This document shows positions 10,480-21,639 of a stretch of 64,000 nucleotides of DNA, piece by piece. The notes beneath the pieces were generated by a model. That model was not told where the DNA came from. It saw only the letters and a list, made by a program, of their open reading frames with translations, and did no database searches. The stretch is taken from the NCBI GenBank assembly GCA_025506515.1, contig CM046442.1, forward strand, positions 62,133,340-62,197,339. The letters run 5' to 3'. Made by a program: the position numbers and the translations under genes. The first letter of the stretch is position 1, and every line of letters begins with the position of its first letter. The stretch is from Flaveria trinervia. Its lineage: Eukaryota > Streptophyta > Magnoliopsida > Asterales > Asteraceae.

Positions 10480-11692
10480 GATGACTTGGATGATTCTGAT
10501 GAACATGATGATGATCTACTGAACAAGGGTAAATATTGTTTTTGAGACATGCTAAAGACTATTTGCAAGAGAATAGCTCAGCTAAATGAAAGTCTTCAAG
10601 AACTACATGAGCAACAAAAACCCTCAAATGAAGTAACTGAAAAGTGTGCCTCTACTGGGGAAGTACACAAATCATTCGTGGAAAAAGCAAAGAAGATATT
10701 AGTTGATTTTCTACGGAAGAAGAAACCTTATTCAGTAGAAGTTCTGCGGAAGAAGAAACCTTCTTTGGTTGATGTTTATACTGATTCAGTAGATGATCTA
10801 CGGAAGGCAAAGTCAGCAACAAACAATTCAAAACTCCAAAAGCTGAAAGAGGATAAATCAACTTCGAAACTAAAAAATGATGCAAAGTCTCAGAAGTTGA
10901 CAAATAAGAAGAAAGTAACTGATTCTGACAATGAATCAGAGGAGACGTATTGCAAATGGAGTGACATGAAAAACCATAATATTGAAGATTGTTATTTTAG
11001 TAGTTATAGTTCTATTTGCAATATGAACAATCACATGACATTTGACTATTACTTCAACAAACATTGTGCTATTTGTAACAAAAATAACCATTCAACTCAG
11101 GAATGTTATTTCCAAAAAAAGAACAAAACAAAGAGCACAAAGAAGAAACAATCAGATAAAGCTAAATCAGACACTCAATCCACTGATGTGAAAAAGATTC
11201 AAAAATTAAGAAGCCATAACAAAAACAAAAGCCAAAACCAAAGGAGAAAACATCCACTTATGTTCAACCTTTGAAGAAAAGAACAACATTCCAGCAATCA
11301 AAAACACCTCACAAAAGGGTGGATTTGACTGAAAAGGAAACAAATACTAATGATGCTTTCTTTGATAATATTTGAAAAGGGAACTCATGCACCTCATTCA
11401 AAATCAAAAGATAGTGAAACTTTCAACAATCAAGATTCATTATCAAAACCAAAACATCAAACCAACAAAAATAAGGTGAATGAAGAAGAGATTGAGAACC
11501 AGGACCTAGTTCATCAACATCATCTTCAATAGAATCATCCTCACCTGCAACAACTCAGAATGAATCAAAGAAAACTAAAACTGAAACTTCAAGACTTATT
11601 CATGAAGGAGTAATAATTTTAGACACTGCTGGCAAACCCAAGATCATTCAGGCTTATGTTGTCAATTCTAACTGATTTCTTTCTGAGTGTAG
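10480..11692 (+). pseudogene. gag-protease linker of element B, after the solo LTR
   Basis: Continuation of B's Gag. The first codons are acidic (DDLDDSDEHDDD), then a stop. A 241-codon frame (10549-11274) is very Lys-rich and carries three LRKK-type repeats encoded by a CTACGGAAGA-like word (10710-10808), followed by a 19-residue tandem zinc-knuckle array (10951-11106). Further pieces (11350-11532 and to 11672) are Ser/Lys-rich and end GKPKIIQAYVVNSN followed by a stop at 11673. Protease starts 20 nt later in another frame. The function of the linker is unknown; the knuckles suggest nucleic-acid binding. Confidence 0.75.
10951..11106 (+). other. Three tandem CCHC zinc knuckles, 57-bp period (element B)
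   Basis: Three units start at 10951, 11008 and 11065, exactly 57 bp (19 codons) apart. Unit 3 is a perfect C-x2-C-x4-H-x4-C (CAICNKNNHSTQEC). Unit 1 (CKWSDMKNHNIEDC) has its second Cys as Ser. Unit 2 (SSICNMNNHMTFDY) has lost its first and last Cys. Each is followed by a YF-type linker. The array is separate from the canonical Gag knuckle at 7497, and G has a matching array at 31100-31236. Confidence 0.85.
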
Positions 11693-12084
11693 GAACAATC
11701 TTGGAGAGCTGACAACAAGTGGTATGTTGACAGTGGTTGTTCCAGGCATATGACAGGAAAGTGTTCACTTCTCCATAACTTCAAACATAAAAATGCTTCA
11801 TATGTGGTATTTGGTGGGGATAAGAAGGGAGGTAAAATAGTTGGTGAAGGAATGGTAACTAATGGTGTGCTTAAATTTGAGAAAGTATACTATTGTAAAA
11901 ATTTACAATGAAATTTAATGAGTGTGTCTCAAATTTGTGAACAAAATTATACCACATTATTTGATAACGCTTACTATTACATTCGTAAGCCAGGGTTTTT
12001 TGTTCTAGAAGATTGGGTCCTTCTTAAAGCATCAAGAAAAGGAAATACATATGTTTTGGATATGAACAACACTTCACTCTTTGT
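11693..12084 (+). pseudogene. Protease domain of element B
   Basis: Aspartic protease of the copia polyprotein. The catalytic D-S-G triad lies at 11729-11737 inside YVDSGCSRHMTG, followed by the usual flap-side sequence and LMSVSQICEQNYTTLF. The frame opens immediately after TAG at 11690-11692, in a different phase from gag. A stop at about 11911 (K-N-L-Q-stop) and others break it. It ends at DMNNTSLFVK, where Ty3 LTR sequence begins. About 40 residues before the integrase (the HHCC zinc region) are missing, so that insertion came with a deletion. Confidence 0.85.
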
Positions 12085-14060
12085 AAAATAAAACATTGTT
12101 GACCGGTTACAAAACACTTGTTGCATTACATCGCAAAACCGTTATGAAAACAGATGCCATCCAAAATGAACAAAGTAGCTATCCCCGTGCCATCCTCAGC
12201 AACCATTACCTGCCAACTGGAAAATGCATAAAAGTCAGCGTTGCTGAGTGAGTTCTAGTTTTAGATAAATAATAAAATATAACTTTGTCCTTTATATAAT
12301 GACCACACATACATAATACATAACATTTCTTGCATCATAATAAGCATGTTCATTATCTTTCATTTTCATCATAGATGAGATTGCACAAAGCAAGAGCTTG
12401 CTGTTGATCGACAACTAATGCCGATCCCTGTCGGTACACATCCTCATATTAGCTAACCCCCGATAGTTGATCCACATTGCAAGGCACATAGCCCGCTCAT
12501 GAATATGGATCAATCATCATGCATCAGACTCACGTAAGTGAAGTCTATCTAGTGCTTGCAAGACTTTTCATCATCAAAAGGGCCCGGGGGTAACATTCAT
12601 TAAGTTTCACTTTTCATTATCTTAAATCTTTCACTTCATTAAAATAATACTTTACGTTCATTATCATAATCACACCACATAAAATCACATCATAATACGT
12701 AGTAAGGAACATATAATACATAACATACATAATCATCATCATCACACATCATCATCATGAATAGGCATCAATCATACATCATCATCATAAACATCATGCA
12801 TCAAACACTCACATACATAAACATATGCACAACAAGCATAAGTCATCATAAAACATAACCGACCCTCCGTGCGGCAGCGGGGGGTTCGGGGCGGCAACCC
12901 CTAACAGCGGGGTCCTAGGGGCAGCATCCCCTAGTGGGGTCCAAGGGGCAACACCCTTGGCTGGGGCCGTGCTGCCAGGTCAGCGCGAAATTTTTTTATT
13001 TTAGCACTTTTATATAACACATTTCCTTATAGAAAAATCAATCTTCCCATTAAAACCTCTTAAAATCTTGGTCATTTAAAGTGTATATTTAGGATGTATT
13101 TCCAGCCCCAAACTAGTTCAAAAACCTTTAAATAGGGGATCTAGAGCTCACCTGGACTCGATGAGTAGCTTCTCAATCAAGCTTTCGAAGCAAGGGTTGC
13201 ACTACACAGAATGCAGATAAGTTAACACTCAAAGTAGTTAATTTCTGCCTAAGTTTGCTGCTAAATTCACTACCAGACCAGCAGTTTCGCCAGCAGTTTT
13301 GCTGCTAGGTTCGCTGGCATCTTCGCTGGCATCTTTGCTAGCAGTTTCACTGGCATCTTGGCTGCTAGTTTCACTGTCAGTTTCACCCAACTTTCGTTGG
13401 ATAACCATGTCTGCGAAACTACACGCGAAACAACCTGCGAAACTATAGGTTCGCAGAAAGCTTTCATAGTTTCGCTGGACGAATACCTAATTTCGCTGGA
13501 TGAACACCCAGTTTCGCAGAACGGGCTGAAAATTACGAACCAACCCATTTTTGACCCAAAAATTCGATATTTTACACCCAAAACCTTGGTTTATCACCCA
13601 ATAAGCCATATCTAAGCTTCTGACATTTTTTCTTACACAAAAACGCGAGTATTTGGCAAATCTTTGCCACTCTTAAAAAGCCAAACCCTAGAATCTGGGT
13701 TTACATCAAAAGCAACGATTAAATGATGTTTCTTACCTGGACTCTTGGTAATTTCTTGTTGTTTGGATGCTCACAACACCAATCTTCAATCGCGAGATCA
13801 ACCGAGCCTTGAATCTTCAATTCTCTCTACTCTCTCTACTCTCTGTCTAGAACTAGAGTGTTGAGTTGCAAATGAGAGCTGCTCAAGCAAGCTCATCTGT
13901 TTATATATATGAGGCATTCCCGGGACCTTAAACTCGTAAAACTCATAACTCAAAGAGTTAACTCGGTCCATACTCCATTACCCGCTCATTTTCTTTAAAA
14001 AGTCCCGGCTAGGCCTATTATCATTAATTGACTCGTTTTGACTTTATTCGGGGGGTTACA
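12085..14060 (-). mobile_element. Ty3/gypsy LTR (3' LTR of a rearranged element)
   Basis: Internal blocks match the solo LTR (TACCTGCCAACTGGAAAATGC near 12210 and the AGCGTTGCTGAGTGAGTTCTAG block). The right end GGGGGGTTACA at 14060 borders AGTCCACCCCCTTATTTAGG, which on the minus strand is a polypurine tract, so this is the 3' LTR. The left end lacks the conserved TGTAAGGCC...CCCGGG terminus and is truncated. It contains a degenerate run of TTCGCTGG / TTTGCTGG words (13270-13520) different from those of the other LTRs of the family. Confidence 0.8.
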
Positions 14061-15505
14061 AGTCCACCCCCTTATTTAGGTTTTGTCCTCGAAACCTGTT
14101 GTCGCAGAAAAGTTGAGGGTAATGCTGTCGCATCTCTTCCTCAACTTCCCAAGTGGACTCTGATCCTTTCATGTGCTTCCACTGTACTTGCACAAGTGGA
14201 ACCACTTTATTCCTTAGCCTCTTCTCCTTGCGATCAATGATCCCCCCGGTTGCTTCACATAATTGAGCTATTCATCCACTTCAATATCCTTTAGTGGCAC
14301 TACCATATCCTCCTCAGCTAAGCACTTTCTCAAGTGAGATACATGGAATGTCGGATGAATTCCACTTAACTCACTAGGCAACTCCAACCTATAGGCCATA
14401 TCTCCTACTCAAGCAATGATTCGGAAAGGCCCTATGTATCTTGGGCTCAACTTGCCCCGCTTCCTAAATCGAATGATGCCCTTCCAAGGTGAGACTTTCA
14501 ACATAACTCTTTCACGCACCTGGAACTGAATCGGTCTACGTCATTTATCGGCGTACGACTTTTGCCTATCTTTAGCTGCCTTCATAAAGGCTTTGATCCT
14601 TCCAGCTTCTCAATCATAGTCTCGGCCACCTCGACCCTCCCTAACTCTTTATGGTCAATATCACCCTAACAAGCGGGTGTTCTACATCTCCTACCATATA
14701 ACATCTCATAAGGGGGCATGCTAATGTTGGCATGGTAACTATTGTTATATGAGAACTCAGCTAACAGTACATGGTCTCCCAACTTCCTCCAAAATCAATA
14801 ACACATGCCCGAAGCATATCTTCTAGTGTCTGAATGGTCCTTTCCGACTAACCATCGGTCTGGGGATGATAAGCCATGCTGATATGTAACCTCATCCCCA
14901 TAGCATCGTGGAACTTCTTCCAAAACATAGATGTAAACTAGGTGTTGCGATTAGACACAATAGACACCGGCACACCGTGACGAGTTACAATCTCCTTAAT
15001 GAATAAATCCACCAACCTCTCAGATGAATATGTCTAGCGGATCGGTAGGAAGTGAGCACTCTTCGTCAAATGATCGACTACCACCCAGATAGCATCATAC
15101 CCTTTCACAGTACGCGACAAATTTGTAATAAAGTCCATGGTGACATGCTCCCACTTCCACTCGGGTATGTCCAAGGGTTGGATTTTTCATACGGCTTCTG
15201 ATGCTCCGCCTTCGCTTGAGCTTGACCCCATACAAACTTTGCATCCCTACGGGTCAACTTAGTCAATGAAGAAGCTATCTTAGAGAAGTCTTGAATGAAT
15301 TTTTTGTAGTAGCCCGCCAAACCCAAGAAACTACGAATCTCGGATGGCGTCTTTGGTGACTTCCATTGCATCACCGCCCCCATCATTGTCGTGTCCACCA
15401 TTATCCCATCGAGATTTACCACATGACCTAAAAACTGAACCTCGCATAACCAGAATGTGCACTTCGAGAATTTTGCATACAACTTCTCCTTTCTCAATGT
15501 CTCCA
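14061..15505 (-). pseudogene. Ty3/gypsy pol remnant with RT joined to integrase
   Basis: The minus strand reads YAKFSKCTFWL, VQFLGHVVN and SFLGLAGYYKKFIQDFSKIA, the thumb and connection end of a gypsy reverse transcriptase. It then passes directly into AKAEHQKPYEKSNPW and downstream integrase-like sequence (SERTIQTLEDMLRACVIDFG), with many stops. RNase H and the integrase zinc domain are missing, so an internal deletion joined RT to the integrase core. Upstream RT, protease and gag are also absent. Clearly non-functional. The superfamily call is secure; the lineage (Tekay-like) is a guess. Confidence 0.85.
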
Positions 15506-15554
15506 CACCTCTTGAATGTGCCCGGCATACAACTTCTCCTTTCTCAACGTCTCA
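15475..15554. repeat. Direct repeat at a deletion junction
   Basis: GCATACAACTTCTCCTTTCT occurs at about 15475 and again at about 15525, extending to roughly 28 matching bases. The first copy is RT coding sequence; the second is joined directly to LTR sequence starting at 15553. This marks a duplication at the breakpoint that removed most of the Ty3 element. Confidence 0.75.
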
Positions 15555-16207
15555 ACTTTCATTGGAAAACCATGTCTGCGAAACTACCTGCAAAACTATA
15601 GGTTCGCAGGAAGCTTTCATAGTTTCGCTGGACGAATACCTAATTTCGCTGGATGAACTCCCAGTTTCGCAGAACGGGTTGAATATTACAAACAAACCCA
15701 TTTTTGACCCAAAACTTCTTTTACACCCAAAACCTTGGTTTATCACCCAATAAGCTATATCTAAGCTTCTGATATGTTTTCTTACACAAAAACGTGAGTA
15801 TTGGGCGAATCTTTGCCACTTTTAAAAACCCAAACCCTAGAATCTAGGTTACATCAAAAGCAACAATTAAATGATGTTTCTTACTTGGATTCTTGTTGTT
15901 TTCTTGTTGTTTTGATGCTCATTAACACCGATCTTCAATCCCGAGATCAACCAAGCCTCAAATCTTAAATTCTCTCTACTTTCTCTCTCTACTCTCTCTA
16001 GAACTAAAGTGTTGAGTTGCAAATAAGAGCTGCTCAAGCTGATTCGTTTATATATATCAGGCGTTCCTGGGACCTTAAACTAGTAAAACTCATAACTCGA
16101 AGATTTAATTCGGTCCATACTCCATTACCCGCTTATTTTCTTTAAAAAGTCCCGGCTAGGCCAATTATCATTAATTGGCTCGTTTTGACTTTATTCGAGG
16201 CGTTACA
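15553..16207 (-). mobile_element. Partial second LTR of the rearranged Ty3 element
   Basis: Matches 13388-14060 closely (the CATGTCTGCGAAACTAC block, the GTTTCGCTGGACGAATACC block, and the end GAGGCGTTACA). It is the outer part of the 5' LTR, truncated on its inner side. Copia B resumes at 16208. Confidence 0.85.
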
Positions 16208-16902
16208 TGCCAAAGAAAGAGTTTTATTGTTCAAACCGTTGTTCTTCTTGTTATAAAGGAAAACAACATAGAGTGTCTCATAAATCCAAAATTATCAATA
16301 CAAACACTACACCACTCAAATTGCTTCACATGAATCTGTTTGGTCCAACGAATGTGATGAGCATTGGAAAGAGGAAATATTATTTGGTGATAGTTGATGA
16401 TTTTACTAGATTCACATGGGTCTTCTTCTTAAAACAAAAGAGTGAAACATCGGAAACATTAATGGACTTTATCATCAAGATTGAGAATCAACTTGATTTA
16501 AAAGTTAAAATTTTCAGGAGTGACAATGGGACTGAATTTGTTAATTTTGACTTAGATTCCTTTTGTAGGAATAAAGGTATTGAAAGGAAATTCAATGCAC
16601 CAAAAACTCACAACAGAATGGAGTTACTAAAAGAAGAAACATAACACTTATTGAAGCAGCAAGAACAATGATAGTTGATTCACAATTGCCTATCACCTTT
16701 TGGACTGAGGTAGTGAATACAGCATGCAATGTTCAAAATAGGACATTGATTGTCAAAGAACATAACAAAACACCTCATGATCTTTTATTTAAAAGAAAAA
16801 TTACATAAGATATCTTAGAGCTTTTGGGTGTCATGTATCTGTTTTAAACATAAAAGAACAATTGGGAAATTTTTTAGAAAAAGCCTATGATGGTTTCTTT
16901 GT
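16208..16902 (+). pseudogene. Integrase remnant of element B
   Basis: Reads FYCSNRCSSCYKGKQH (end of the zinc region), then LLHMNLFGPTNVMSIG and the core with catalytic Asp in VIVDDFTRFTWVFF and Asp in FRSDNGTEFVN. The third catalytic residue lies in a degenerate stretch (KTHNRMELLKEET) with a frameshift, and stops follow to about 16900. The polyprotein linker and the first two thirds of RT are deleted; RT resumes at IYIPQHNIVYEDPHYPDMAY. Confidence 0.85.
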
Positions 16903-17520
16903 TTGATATTCTTCACATCTAAATCTGATAGGATCTACATTCCACAACATAACATTGTATATGAAGATCCTCACTACCCAGACATGGCATACAAGCTTGA
17001 TAAAGCTTTTTATGGTCTTCACCAAGCACCAAGAAAGTGGTATGAAACATTATCATCTTTCTTGCTCAAGCATGGATACAAAATGGGAACCATTGATCAG
17101 ACTTTATTTCTCAAACATGAACATCAAGATCTCTTAGTTGTACAAATTTATGTTGATGACATTATATTTGGATCAACCAACAAGAGATTGTGTGTAAGCT
17201 TTAAAGAATTGATGAAATCTGAGTTTTAGATGTGTTCAATGGGAGAATTAACTTTCTTTCTTGGTCTACAAGTTCATCAGAAGACAGATGGCATTTTCAT
17301 TGATCAAGAGAAATGCATAAATCAAATATTGAAAAAGTACAACCTTGCTGATACATCTTCATGCAAAACACCGGCCTCCACAATGGAAAAGATTGTACCC
17401 GATCCTACAGAAAAAACTGTTGATCAAAGATTATATAGATCAATGATAGGATCACTTATGTATTTAACTACCGGTAGACCTGACATTATGTTTTCTGTTA
17501 TGTTTGTGCTAGGTACCACT
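16903..17520 (+). pseudogene. Reverse transcriptase C-terminal part of element B
   Basis: Copia RT from the palm onward: YKLDKAFYGLHQAPRKWYET, the catalytic YVDD at 17149-17160 (intact), then a stop at 17227, MGELTFFLGLQVHQKTDG and SMIGSLMYLTTGRPDIMFSV. The fingers and the first catalytic Asp are missing. The GLHQAPRKWYET form also occurs in G and suggests a shared (SIRE-like) lineage. The frame is lost at 17519. Confidence 0.88.
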
Positions 17521-18089
17521 TAGATCCAAAAGAGTCTCATTTGAATGTTGTGAAGAGAATTTTCAGATATCTCAAAGGAAAACTAGCACTTGGACTTTGG
17601 TATCCAAAGGATGGTGATTTCACTATCTACTCATGTTCAGATAGTGACTTTGGAGGATGCAACCACAATAGAAAATCCACAACTAGTGGATGTCAATTCA
17701 TAAGACCAAGGCTAGTTTAATGGTAGTGCAAGAAGCAAACAAATGTATCTATATCCACATCTGAGGCTGAGTACATAGTTGCTTCAGCTGGTTGCTCTCA
17801 AGTCCTTTGGTTGTAAAACCAATTGCTTGATTATGGTTACAATTTCCTTAAACTCCAATTTACATTGACAATTCAGCTGCTATGTTTAAAATTGCTAATC
17901 CTGTGTAACAAAGTAAAACAAAGCATATTGAAATAAGATACCATTTTCTAAGAGATTGCTCATAAAAAAGTTTGATCAATTAGTCATAGTGGATACAACA
18001 AATCAACTTGCTAATTTATTCACTAAAGCCTTTCATTCAGTTAGATTAAATTTTCTAATTGAGTCTCTAGGCATGATTAACTTAGATTA
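17521..18089 (+). pseudogene. RNase H of element B
   Basis: In shifted frames: RIFRYLKGKLALGLWYPKDG, SDSDFGGCNHNRKST, SEAEYIVASAGCSQVLWL, a stop at 17814-17816, NQLLDYG, and the end LIESLGMINLD followed by a stop at 18088. This is the usual C-terminus of copia pol. Frameshifts and stops make it non-functional. Sixty bases later element C is inserted. Confidence 0.85.
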
Positions 18090-18150
18090 ATCATTATGAA
18101 CAAAGAAAAGCAAGTGTTTATCCTTGTAGTAATAATAGATAATACAAAAT

Positions 18151-19069
18151 TGTTGGGATTTTAACATGTTTATCAAAGCTTCATACAACATGATTTATAT
18201 GAAAACGCAGCGGAATAATATTTTGAAACATATTAAGATCTGATTATAAAACCCATTTTATAATACCCCAAGCCATGGATCTTTATACATAATGCATACA
18301 AATGTAAAACAACAAAACAAGGAACTACAACCTTTGTAGCTACTTAACCCGAGCTTTAAGATGAGAAGGATGGTGATGATCTTGAAGGCTAGATTCCAAC
18401 AAGCAATCCTCAAGAAGATAATACCCCAAGCACGTGCAAAACACCTCTCTTGCTAGGATCGAACACCAAGTTGTAGTCTCTCTTCCTTGTGAAGTTTTTC
18501 AGCCAAGAACCAAAACTTGAAGCTGAAAAAATCTTCTTCTCTTGTTCAAATCCGAAAATCTTGAAAGAGAGAGAGAGAGAGAGAGAGTCCTTGTGTAGGT
18601 TGAGTGTATGTGTTAAAATGAATTGATTAGAAGCTAATGCATGTGCTTGGAACAATAAAAAGCATTCCCAAGACATACACAAGGGGGCGGCCGAATGGCT
18701 CCCCTTTTTCTCACCAAATTCAAATTAATCCTTTTAAAGGAATACACTAGAAATAACCCTTTTATAAAATTGAACCACTTTAATTTTAAACACAATACAT
18801 ATGTTATTTGTCATTCTTTAACTAATTTAAACAATGAACAAATAATCCCTCATGAACAAATTAATACATATAATAATGTTCATCTACAAAAGCAATAATT
18901 AGAAAATCCAATTTTCTAAATTGGTGTCACTTATTATTTGTATGATCTTATCAACAAATAAATTTTCTTTCGGTGTTTGTTTGGCTTGTTATTGGGTATG
19001 ACCCGACTTGGATCATATCACACTAGCCACATCAATTTAATATGAATCTTGGGCAGATCAAATCTTTTA
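18151..19069 (-). mobile_element. 3' LTR of copia element C
   Basis: Plus-strand start TGTTGGGATTTTAACATG, end GATCAAATCTTTTA. Nearly identical to 25267-26191; by eye there are only a handful of substitutions plus about nine single-base indels, mostly in homopolymers. The left flank AAAAT (18146-18150) repeats at 26192-26196 and fixes both ends. On the element's own strand it starts TAAAAGATT instead of TG. A (GA)n run lies near 18566-18587. Confidence 0.95.
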
Positions 19070-19078
19070 ATCTCCCAC
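19070..19078 (-). other. Polypurine tract of element C
   Basis: Minus strand GTGGGAGAT directly before the 3' LTR, where plus-strand DNA synthesis is primed. The same tract precedes the I LTR at 44684. Confidence 0.8.
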
Positions 19079-19836
19079 TTGCACAAGATTCATAGTAGAT
19101 TGATGCAAGCAGCAAATAACGCCTAGCAACGGTTTGCTACCCCTAATGTATATGACTAAGTGCCATTCAATAACATCATCCTTTTCAGTACCTTACTTGA
19201 ATATGTTTTAGGTGAACTAATCATTTATCCTTTTGTTCAGATGTCATGTTAAATCCAAGAGACACAGAATTGTCATTCTCTGATGATTTAACTTTAATAG
19301 GCCTTAGACATCTAACTCTCAACGAATAAGAGGAACAAATCCCATCTTGACTACATACGTCTCTCACAATCACTTCGTATCATACCCGAACTCAGCCTTA
19401 TGTACTGCCAATATTTCAGAACAGCAAAGTACTAAGTCAAAATACAATATTCGGTGAATATCAAGACCCATATGTATCTCAGGTCTGAGGATACTATGAT
19501 ATTCGCCTTTACTCAATATTTCTTATGACTAATCACAAGGATTCCATGCAGAAATAATTGAGTGCGGGTCAGTCCAATATCTATATCCCATAGATATCAA
19601 TGAACCTTGCTAGCAACCTCTTGCTCTATATTCATACCTTATGAATATCAACCATCCAAGTTCATTATAGTCTTACATTCATAATTGTTCCCACAAGTAT
19701 GATCGACTACGAACGTTTAGAATAACTTATTTATTCACGGATTTAAACATGCTAAAATAGAAGAACAAATGAATATTATAACCATGTAATTAAGTCAAAT
19801 AACATAAGTTCCAATATTCAAATATAAAGTACAACA
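19079..19836 (-). other. Noncoding spacer between RNase H and polypurine tract, element C
   Basis: No ORF of note. Homologous to 44694-45449 in element I (shared ACATCTAACTCTCAACGAAT and TCAGAACAGCA blocks), so it is a regular part of this family, not an insertion. Confidence 0.7.
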
Positions 19837-20671
19837 TTAAACCCAGTCACTTGAATATCTAAGTCCCATGGCACAAGCATGACCTTCATGCTTTGCCTTT
19901 TCAAGGAGTTTTGTGAGTGGATCCGCAATGTTTTTATCAGTGTGGACTTTGCGAATACATCTTTCCCTTTTCAACTTCATCCCTTATGTAGTTGAATCTC
20001 CGTTCAATGTGCCGAGTCTTTTGATGAGCACGAGGTTCCTTGATTTGAGCAATCGCACCTTCGTTGTCACAAAAGATCTCTAGGGGATCCTGAATGGAAG
20101 GGACTACCCCTAGGTCGGCTATGAATTTCTTCAGCCATGCAGCTTCCTGTGCTGCCATTGAAGCGGCGACATATTCTGACTCTGTAGTGGACAACGCTAC
20201 GACTTCTTGCTTTGAGCTTTTCCAAGAAACAGCTCCGCCATTTAGAATAAAGATGTACCCTGATTGAGATCGTGAATCATCTCGATCGGTTTGGAAACTC
20301 GCATCCGTGTAACCTTTTACTACGAGTTCCTCTTCACCAGACCCGTAGATCAAGAACATGTCCTTAGTCCTCCTTAGGTATTTCAGAATGTTCTTGACAG
20401 CCATCCAATGACTATCACCAGGATTTTGCTGGTATCTACTTGTCATGCTCAAAGCGCATGACACATCTGGTCTAGTGCATATCATTGCATACATGATGGA
20501 TCCTATAGCAGATGCATATGGGATTGCCTTCATTCTATTTTGCTCCTCCTTCGAGCTTGGACATTGAGTCATACTCAATATTGTCCCTCTTTGAATAGGT
20601 ACAGTACCTTTCTTAGAGTTTTCCATCTTGAACCTTTTCAAGATTTTGTCAATGTATGCACTTTGATTCAA
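19837..20671 (-). pseudogene. RNase H and RT tail of element C
   Basis: Reads NQSAYIDKILKRFKMENSKK, SIMYAMICTRPDVSCALSM, SGYIFILNGGAVSWKSSKQ and TTESEYVAASMAAQEAAWL, the RNase H domain of copia pol. It then runs HIERRFNYIRDEVEKGK, with a frameshift just before the C-terminus; the homologous intact end in element I (45450-45682) shows where it would stop. Nearly complete domain, broken only at the end. Confidence 0.88.
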
Positions 20672-21639
20672 ACCTATCAGCCGCCTAGATCTATCCCTAT
20701 AGATCTTTATTCCCAGAATATAGGTGGCCTCACCAAGATCCTTAATGGAAAAACAACTTCCAAGCCAGGTTTTACACCTTCCAAAATTGGAATGTCATTT
20801 CCAAATAGTAGTATGTCATCGACATACAATACTAAGAAGGTTATTGTGCTCCCACTAGCCTTCTTATACACACAAGCCTCATCAGCGTTTTTGATGAAGC
20901 CAAATTTCCTTACTTCATCATCAAAACGGTGATTCCAACTTCTCGATGCTTGTTTCAATCCATAGATTGATTTCTTTAACTTGCATACTTTGTTAGGATG
21001 TTTTGGATTGACAAAACCTTCAGGCTGAACCATATAGACATCTTCCTCAAGATATCCATTTAGGAATGCGGTTTTGACATCCATTTGCCAAATCTCATAA
21101 TCATAATGAGCTGCTATGGCAAACAATATCCTTATAGACTTAAGCATTGCAACAGGTGAGAAGGTTTCATCAAAATCAACCCCTTGAGTTTGAGTGAAAC
21201 CCTTTGCTACAAGTCTAGCTTTGTAAGTATCCAAGTTTCCATGCATATCGGTTTTCTTCTTGAAAACCCACTTACTTCCAACTACTTTGGAATTAGGAGG
21301 TGGTACAACAAGTTCCCAAACTTGATTGTCATACATGGATTGCATCTCAACGTTCATGGCCTCAAGCCATTTGTCACAATCCAAATTGGACACTGCATGA
21401 TATGTGGTTGGTTCATCGGAGTCAACCACGTAGCATCCATCCATAAAAAATCCATATCTTTCAGGTGGATTACTTGTTCTACCACTTCTGCGAACGTTTG
21501 TGTGTATTGATCAACCGCTTGATCATCCTCAACATCCTTATGTTGAGTGCTAGTTTCAACCAAACGTGTATTAGGCTGTGGTTCTTGTTCCTCCTCAAGA
21601 TCCACTGTTCTACTACTATCTCTTCCATAAGGAACTTGG
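20672..21639 (-). pseudogene. Reverse transcriptase of element C
   Basis: The main frame 21444-20707 contains NSKVVGSKWVFKKKTDMHGN, ARLVAKGFTQTQGVDFDETF, QMDVKTAFLNGYLEEDVYMV, SIYGLKQASRSWNHRF and LYVDDILLFGND. The YVDD box (20814-20825) is intact. A frameshift after GNDIPILEGVKPG separates it from RNase H. RT copies the RNA genome into DNA in the cytoplasmic particle. Good domain integrity, but the frame is broken at both ends. Confidence 0.9.

Noticed and set aside
13270..13615. Overlapping ORFs on both strands with Ala/Lys or Thr-rich repeats
   Set aside because: They read through TTCGCTGG-type LTR repeats of the Ty3 element; no protein family recognised.
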